The position numbers were made by a program, and so were the translations under genes. The notes below the pieces were generated by a model. The model made no database searches, was not told the DNA's origin, and saw only the letters and a list, made by a program, of their open reading frames with translations. From assembly GCA_036785705.1 (NCBI GenBank), contig JAWUZG010001054.1, positions 1-64,000 of the forward strand: a stretch of 64,000 bases of DNA, read 5' to 3'. The DNA is from Acanthornis magna. Taxonomy: Eukaryota; Chordata; Aves; Passeriformes; Acanthizidae. Within the stretch, counting starts at the first letter, position 1, and each line of letters starts with the position of its first letter. Of the stretch, positions 56,778 to 64,000 are shown one piece after another.

Positions 56778-57784
56778 TGGCATAACTTACTTCATATATG
56801 AATCAAACTGTTTTATATATTATTCACAACTTAACCTAGCATAAAGAAAATCCTTTCTCCAGGCAGTGTGCTGTATTACCTCATCTATTGCAGACTAATG
56901 GAAATACTATGCTCCAAAGATTCTTCCTTTCCTTGCCCATTTTCTTATACAAGAAATAAATAAGGAAGAAGGAAACAAGATAAAAACAGTATCACAACCA
57001 CTTTGTTGCTCCCTCTGAAACATTATTTGACCCTTAAATAAGGGCTCATAAATACAGTATAGACTCCTCACAGAAACATTAATAAAAGGCATATTTGTGT
57101 ATAAATAAAAAGCATTTTTGAATGCTGTATAGTTAAAACAATCAAGCTAGCAGTAAAGAACAGGTCATAAAACTAGGATATTATAATGCAGATACACAGA
57201 ATTCTATTGATTCACTAACAAAGCATTCACATATATGCATAATTTCCATCTTCTAACACAATTCAGTAAAAAATTCTGAGTATCCTTTAGACACCAAGGT
57301 GTCAAGCTGCATCTGTAAGAACTCAGCTGTATTTAAATAATATATTAAGTAAAATACAAGTAAGCAGTGCAACTTCTTAATTTAAAAAAAAAAAAAAAAA
57401 GAGGCTAAGGTTAATATCATCTTTCTTATTGGCATTTGCTCTGTACTTTGCCAAGTCAGTGAACAGATGCAAGTACATAACATACATAGAAGGGAAAATG
57501 CAAGGTAAATCTTAGTAAATCTTGCTCCATTGAGACTTTAGCTCACTGAAATTCAGTTTTGGAATTAATGTACAATTTTTTCGTCCCTTATTCAGTTTTG
57601 GAAAATAAGACCTTAGTCAGAGGATTCCAGAGGCAAATGGGGTAAATACAATAGTGTTGGGTCACAGCTGGAGATCAAATTTCTTGGCAAAGAGTAGTCT
57701 CCTTCCTGTCCTAACAATGATGAAAGTTGATTGAATATATTTATTTTCATTTATTAGGAAAAAATCCCAAACAAACAAATAATG
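56778..57784. other. AT-rich gene-poor DNA
   Basis: Nothing was recognised between the two microsatellite clusters apart from a poly-A tract near 57383-57400. Confidence 0.55.
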
Positions 57785-57970
57785 ACCCAAACCAAACCAA
57801 ACCAAACCAAACCAAACCAAACCAAACCAAACCAAACCAAACCAAACCAAACCAAACCAAATAACCCAAAAAACCCAATAACAGCATCTCCTCCCAAAAA
57901 ACCCCCAAACCAACCAACCAACCAACCAACCAACCAACCAACCAACCAACCACCCACACACACACACACA
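57785..57970. repeat. Microsatellite cluster: CCAAA, CCAA and CA repeats
   Basis: About 14 CCAAA units (to 57861) are followed by a short A/C-rich spacer, about 11 CCAA units (57909-57952) and a CA run (57953-57970). Open frames spelling Asn-Gln-Thr-Pro or Gly-Leu-Val-Trp strings are artefacts. Confidence 0.97.
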
Positions 57971-58252
57971 AAAACCCCCTAAACAACTATGAAAACCAAC
58001 CATTGTTCTACACCTGTGGAACAGTAAGATTATAGAAGTACTGACTTCTTGCTTTTCTTTTTTTTTAAAAATTTCTTTTTGAGTTGTTGGTCCAGTGTTG
58101 TTGCAGAGAAGATCCTTCATTTCTAGAATCAATCTCTTCATGGCTTTCCTCCCTTACTGTTTCATGTAAAAGTGCCAATATTCCTTTGCTCTTCTTCATT
58201 GTCATCCTAGAGCAGGACTTCTTTAAATATTTCCAGGAAATTTAAAAAAAAC

Positions 58253-58299
58253 CCAACCAACCAACCAACCAACCAACCAACCACACACACACACACACA
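58253..58299. repeat. Second CCAA plus CA microsatellite
   Basis: About seven CCAA units run directly into a CA run of about 17 bp, repeating the order seen 300 bp earlier. Confidence 0.95.
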
Positions 58300-61200
58300 G
58301 AGACAAAGGAGGTTCGAATTTCAGAGAAAGACCCAAACACTTAGGCTTTCTCTGGGAAAGTAAAAGATTCAAATTATGACTCACAGCCCTAGAATCCAAA
58401 TACCTGATCTCAACGCTGTGCTTGTAAGCATAATAAGTAATTTCAGCTACTTGTCTCCACTTCAGTAGGAGGATGAGCTACACAAATTTGTTTCTTCCCA
58501 CCACCATGCCCTCCCTGAAAGGCTTAGGCATGTAACAACCACTTATTCAGAACTAAGGGTGCACAGAAACATCTTAATTTTTGACATGTGTTTGTTCTAA
58601 GATACATATTTTTGCAAGATTTTATATTGTTTATTTCAGGATGAGTCTGCTCAATATACAAATAATATTGCATGTTCCATATTCAGAAACCTAACCCTTC
58701 CTGTATATTTTCACAGAAAGCAAGGAGCCTGACTTAGGGCTTGGGATTCCACTATTTACCTAGCAGTTATTACCCTTTGTATTATTTCCACTAGTTACTC
58801 TACCTTTTAGTGAAAGGAAGTCCTTCATAGTATGCAATGTCAGCTTTTCTTCTAGAGAAGGGATGGTGCATGGTCATTGTCGTTGCTTGTTAGAGACTTT
58901 CTGTGGCTAATGAAAGCCATGGAGGTGTGACACACTTCCACTGAGAATCTGAAAAGGGAAAAAAACTTACCTGTTTTAAAACCATTTCTTCACAGGATAC
59001 AATATGACCTTGTCATGAATGCACTTACAAAATGTTTTATAATCTCCAGTAGAAAGTATAGAAATCTTTTACACTCTAAACTATATTTATGTTTTACATT
59101 TGCCTATCATAGATCATAGTCTGACTAGATAAATATGCGTATAGACAGTATTTGCCCGTGAGCTTGTGTAATTACTCAGATACTTTGACTTAGAATTTCA
59201 GTCATAAGTAGTTCCAATCAGATACGAAAAACATCAAAACATGACAAAGAATAAGATGTTTCTTGAAATTATGTTCTCTAATATGGATTTGCTATGTGGG
59301 CATTCATAAATGGGACTTCTGACATGCCTCAATTGCAGACCAATCAGGAAAAGACTTGGAAATAGGGTAATATAAAGCTTCATATTTTCTTATCTGTACT
59401 CATTAATTTTAAAGTAGTTTGATTCATTTATTTCTTAAAAGCCTTCTCTTTCTATTGTATTTTCCTAGACAGAAAAGCGTTGTCAGAGTACCATGTCAGC
59501 CCCAGAAGTACAGTTGAAGCTTATTTTATTTTTTCAGGGATAAATTGCATACTGCAAAACTAAATGTTATAGTATGGAAATTGCAGATTTGCTTTTCCTG
59601 CTCCTCCCTGGAGGAGGAGAATTTATGCAAAAGGAGTTTATGTAGCCCTCATATGTGAGCTATTTAATTAATTTGAAGTGTACATTTCTAGTTTGAGAGG
59701 AAAAAACCCTACAAAGTACAGAGCAAAAAGCATTTGCATTATGAAGCAGTTAGAAGGTGATGGAAGTCATGTAAAATGGGATAAAACAGATCATTATAGC
59801 TGAATGGATGTAGTCACAATTATCACTAGATAAGAATTCTATGGGAGAAATAAATATCATGCTCTTGAAACAGCGGCATAGCTACATTCCTTTCACTTCT
59901 TGGGCCATTTGCTGTATACTTGGGCTGCAGAAGAGAATTTTCTGTTTATTCTCTTTAAAAATTCAAATCTCTTAATGAAATAAAAATTCTTATAATGAAA
60001 CAGCTCACACATAATTTTATTGTCTCTGATCTGAGAAAATAGTGCTCCTGTTGAAGAAGACTTTTCTCCTGCATTCCTTTTCTGATGCTGTCACGGTTGA
60101 TCAGAGATAATAAAAAAAGTATTTACCGTATTATATGCTCTCCATTAAGATAGAACTTTCCTATTTGGGAAGTATTGAGCTTCATTGAGTTCAACTGCAA
60201 TTCAGGACTGCACTTTTAAAACCTATCTTACTTGGGAAGGCGCATTCCTTGTTGCCTGCTTTTTATGTAACACTTGCACACAAGCTTTGGATTTTATTCT
60301 GAGAATTGATTTTTTTTTTTTTTAATGCCAAAACCATTTATAACCCTGAGATAACACAAAAGTACTTTTACTGCTGTATTTTTTTCAGCAAAGTGAAGCT
60401 AATAAATGTGAAATCCTCTCTCCATACTCAAGATATCAAGGTAAGGCGGATACATTTGAAAAATTGCTCTAATACATCTGAAAATACAAAAATCAATAAG
60501 CTATAAAAGCTAAAAAGCTTCTTCAATTTCATCCCCTTATTGCTCAGAGTAGGTGACCAGGGCTTTGAGAACAGTCCAAGGTTGCAAAAAAGCTGTTATA
60601 CATCTAGTGTGCATGGTGAAGAATATAAGAAAACCTATGCAGGTCTGAATGCACACTTGAGAAAGAGAAGGGAGCCAGCAATGGCCTTCAAGTTCTTGCT
60701 CATTTGATTGAAGACCTGAAAGTGTGCTTGAGGGATTCTGCAGCCACAGAGGTAGCTCATGTCATCTTTGTATGAACACAAGATAAATCCTTTCAAGACT
60801 GATTTCTGGTTGCTGTCTTTGTGCCTTTTTGGGCAGAGGAACTTCTTTTTTAATTTTTTTTTTTTAAATTTTCAATATAATCAGAAATTAAGGGCATAAT
60901 CCTGCCTGAGCAAGAGATTTTTAGATTTTTTTAAATGAATGTATCTATTTCCAAAGTAAAGATACAAACATTTTACACTGTCTTCATTTTGAAAAATGAA
61001 ATCAGAAGAAAAAAATAAGAAAAAAATCAAAGTGAAGGACTTGAATCTTCTTTCCCCTCTCTGAACATAGATGTAAACCCACTTCCAGCAGAAGGGTACA
61101 GCTGGTCCATATCCTGGTGGCCTTTACACAAGAGGGATCCAGGACTGCTGCTACACTAACTTTGCAGCCTGGAAGTTGTAAAATTAGATTAAGGAATTTT

Positions 61201-62307
61201 TTCAAATTGCTTAGTAGTGGTGATGGTGGGTTTATTGTTTTTATTATTGTTGTTATTGTTGTTATTATTATTATTATTATTAACTACATATACAATAGAT
61301 AAGAAATCAGAAGGTTGCTAAACAGAATATTTTAACCAAGAACAACCAGCCAAAACATTTTCAATACAATTCCTATTGCATGGTAGAAGTGTGCACACCA
61401 AAAAAATAAAGGGATGAAGAGGCACCGGTGTTTAGCCTTGTCTCTGAACCTTTCTGCTTCAATTTCCCATGGTAGCCATGGAACTGCTTCAATGTGCACC
61501 ACCTATCATCATGCTTCTCAAGAAATCTTGCTTCATACTGGGAATCACACAGTAAAAGTTTTCCCCTGTATTTAGCCTTCCTCTCCCCTCTGTGTCTCTA
61601 AATTGGATTGAGGATGGGAAAGTGGGGACACCAACTTGCATTTAGATATTTATTACTACTACGTGCAAATATCATTCCATGGATTTTTAGAAAAAATCCT
61701 CTGAAGTTACTCAGTATTTACTGTTTGAGGGAATATCCATATGACAGAAAATAAATCAATCATTGTCATTCTATTAAAGTAAACTCACCTTGTTCAGAGC
61801 ATACAAATAATTTGAGCAGCTGCTGCTTGGAACCTGAAGGTGAGGAGTTATTTTCAGGTGTGCTTTATTCTTTTTATTATATCCTGAGAAAGTACAGTCC
61901 TGCCATTTTTTTCTCATACTTGCTCAGTCAAAATTCCCTCTCAGCTTTCAAATTATAGAAAGTTTGGGCTAATATGTTCCATTCGAAAACAGCATAGACA
62001 GCACACCTAGGGATGTGTGTTGAAAAAATATCAGATCATGAGATTTTTCTGGCATTATGGCGAGATACACATAAACAAGCACTTGGCAGTGTGTGGTCTG
62101 AATGACAACACTGATGAGATGTCAATTTCCTGAGTTAAGGATTTAGAGAGCTGGGATACATGTCAGTGAAAGGCTTCAAAAATGTATTCCTTTTTCATAT
62201 ACTGCCCTGAGATTCAGAGGCCCATAATTTGAATAAAGCCTTCAGAATAAGTCACAATAATGTATTGTATTTTATAATTGAATAATGCAATAAATCTAAG
62301 GAACTGT
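58300..62307. other. AT-rich gene-poor DNA
   Basis: No gene was recognised. A TTG/TTA triplet run lies at 61231-61282. Confidence 0.55.
61231..61282. repeat. TTATTG / TTA microsatellite
   Basis: Mixed TTG and TTA units end in about seven consecutive TTA copies. Confidence 0.9.
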
Positions 62308-62483
62308 TGTCAAGCAGTGGAACTGGCTGCCAAGGGAAGTGATGAAGGTACCATCTCTGGAGGTATTTCAAAGATAGGTGAGTGTGACACTTAGAGACAT
62401 ATTTCGGTGGTACAGTGTTAGGCTAATAATAATTGGGTTTAAAGATATTGAAGGATATTTTCAACCTAAAAGGTTCTTTGATT
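62308..62483 (+). repeat. Old CR1 LINE 3' fragment
   Basis: CAGTGGAACTGGCTGCCAAG, then CCATCTCTGGAGGTATTTCA and a diverged TTTCAACCTAAAAGGTTCTT are recognisable CR1 tail words. Divergence is high, so this is an old copy. Confidence 0.8.
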
Positions 62484-64000
62484 TAAGAACTGGAGAAGAC
62501 TGGAAATCTCAAATATTTAGGAATGATATTTTGAAGGAATAAATAAGCAAAGCCATGGAATTAGAATGGGACATGAGATGAAGGGGGGAAAAATAAAATA
62601 CCACACTGATATACCAGAGGAACAAGTATTATTATATACAAAAGTATTAATGCCAGGTTATGTAATCAAAGACAATGCTAGAAAAGGAAACACAGAATGA
62701 TCTAAACATGATACAATTAGCCTGGAAATCATCAGTAGAATGAGGACTGGGGATAATGAAAAATAATGTATGCAAAATGCAACACTGAAAAATACAGTCT
62801 GACATAATCAGTATTGAAGAGCTTTTTTATTTATCTGACCCATAAAGGCTCTAATATTTTTTCTGGAAAAGGATATGTTCTTTAATTGCTTTGAAGGCAA
62901 TAGGACATGATGGCCTTAGGAATTCTCCTTCAGTTCAGTCTTCTGTCAAAATGCTGTTCAAAATGGATTTAAACTGAGATGAAAAGACTAGATTTATAAT
63001 ACTATCTAAAATCCTTCATATTTATATCACTGTAGTTTGACATATTGAGAATTTGCCTAGTCTTTTAAATCTGTGCAAACATTTTCCTACAGAAGCTTTT
63101 TCTACCAGAGCAAGTTAAATTTTACTATAGAGTGTAGAAAAAGCCAGAAGAATGACATCCACTACAAAATATATTTTATTAAACAGGAAACCTGAGAAAT
63201 TGCAAATGTCAATATTAAGCTGTGAAAAAAAATTGTAAGAGTCAAAGTGGGCTTTTTAAAAATTTATTGTTTACAATAATGTAACTTTTTTGTTGTGGTT
63301 TTTTTCTTTAACTCAATGTGTGATGTTTAAACTGCCATTTTAAAAATTATTGTAAGATTTATAATTTTTGGCAGAAATTAGGACTATATGGTTTATTAAG
63401 TGTGAAGTGTATTTCTAAATTTGCAGTTAAGTACATATATGTTTTAAACACTCCTGATGTTTTCGGAGTACTCTAGTATTTGCAATGTCACTATGTGGTA
63501 TCTTTGTTATATTTTTATTACCTTTTTTTCAATTGAGTGTTTCTCAGCTCTATATACAGTTAATTTTTTCCTACAGTCCTGAGAATAAAGGTCAAATAAA
63601 GGTCAAGCTTATAAGAAAGGCCAAGAAATAGGCAAAAATTTGATTAAACTACATGACTAACAGAGAAGCAAGCAATGCAATATTGACCCAGGACTTTTAT
63701 AGTGGATGTGGGTATGTATTCTGGCAAGATTTATAAAAGCAGATCAGAGCTTCCATGTGAGCAATGATTCATTCCTAGACCTGTATTCAGAAGTTCATGT
63801 GCTGTCGGTCAATGGCTTTGAGAAACCTAAAATAACGGAGCTATGCAATAGTAATGCCCACTCTATGTCCTGCAAATTACACTGTAGGGTACAGGACTTC
63901 TCACTTATTGCTACTCTATTTTAAATGAAAGAGGGTCCTCTTTTAATTAGAGAGATCACATATGAAAATTATTGCCTTATTTGTGTATGAAATCGTCCCT
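62484..64000. other. AT-rich gene-poor DNA to window end
   Basis: No gene, RNA or clear repeat was recognised. Confidence 0.5.

Noticed and set aside
57785..57970. Regular repeats reminiscent of a CRISPR array
   Set aside because: Units are 4-5 bp with no spacers in a vertebrate genome; this is a microsatellite.
57662..58141. 159-codon minus-strand open frame rich in Gly, Trp, Leu, Val and Phe
   Set aside because: It is the translation of CCAAA/CCAA microsatellites and is not a membrane protein gene.

Overview
This window looks like nuclear DNA from a bird, most likely a songbird (passerine). The evidence is the abundance of CR1 LINE tails of avian type, a solo LTR of a kind I recognise from common passerine ERVK-like families, and spliced vertebrate-style exons. 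No prokaryotic feature is present.

The left third (about 0.9-22.5 kb, moderately GC-rich) holds a minus-strand gene of the TOGARAM family (Crescerin/FAM179; TOG-array microtubule-binding proteins of cilia), best described as TOGARAM2-like. Ten consecutive exons (22538 down to the stop at 8540) join in one open frame of 531 codons plus stop. They have consistent splice phases and encode TOG3, a short basic linker and TOG4, the C-terminal half of the family protein. The N-terminal half was not found. Downstream on the same strand, a 5.1 kb block (906-5990) is a tandem copy of 14369-19456. It repeats four of the exons but is cut inside the first TOG4 exon where it meets a 0.9 kb purine-only simple repeat. 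Between the two copies lie one or two further likely exons of the family (6546-6706, 8322-8398), so the locus appears to be a rearranged array of partial TOGARAM2-like units.

At about 23.1 kb composition shifts sharply to AT-rich DNA. Just inside it is an LTR retroelement with two nearly identical 1.39 kb LTRs flanking only 215 bp (23850-26847). It has an exact tRNA-Ile-type primer binding site and a polypurine tract but no gag-pol: a non-autonomous element.

The rest (26.9-64 kb) is an AT-rich gene-poor region. It contains a solo LTR (29101-29614), several CR1 fragments on both strands, microsatellites and two notable palindromes. I found no supportable protein-coding or RNA gene there. All identity statements were judged by eye; no alignment or database search was run.
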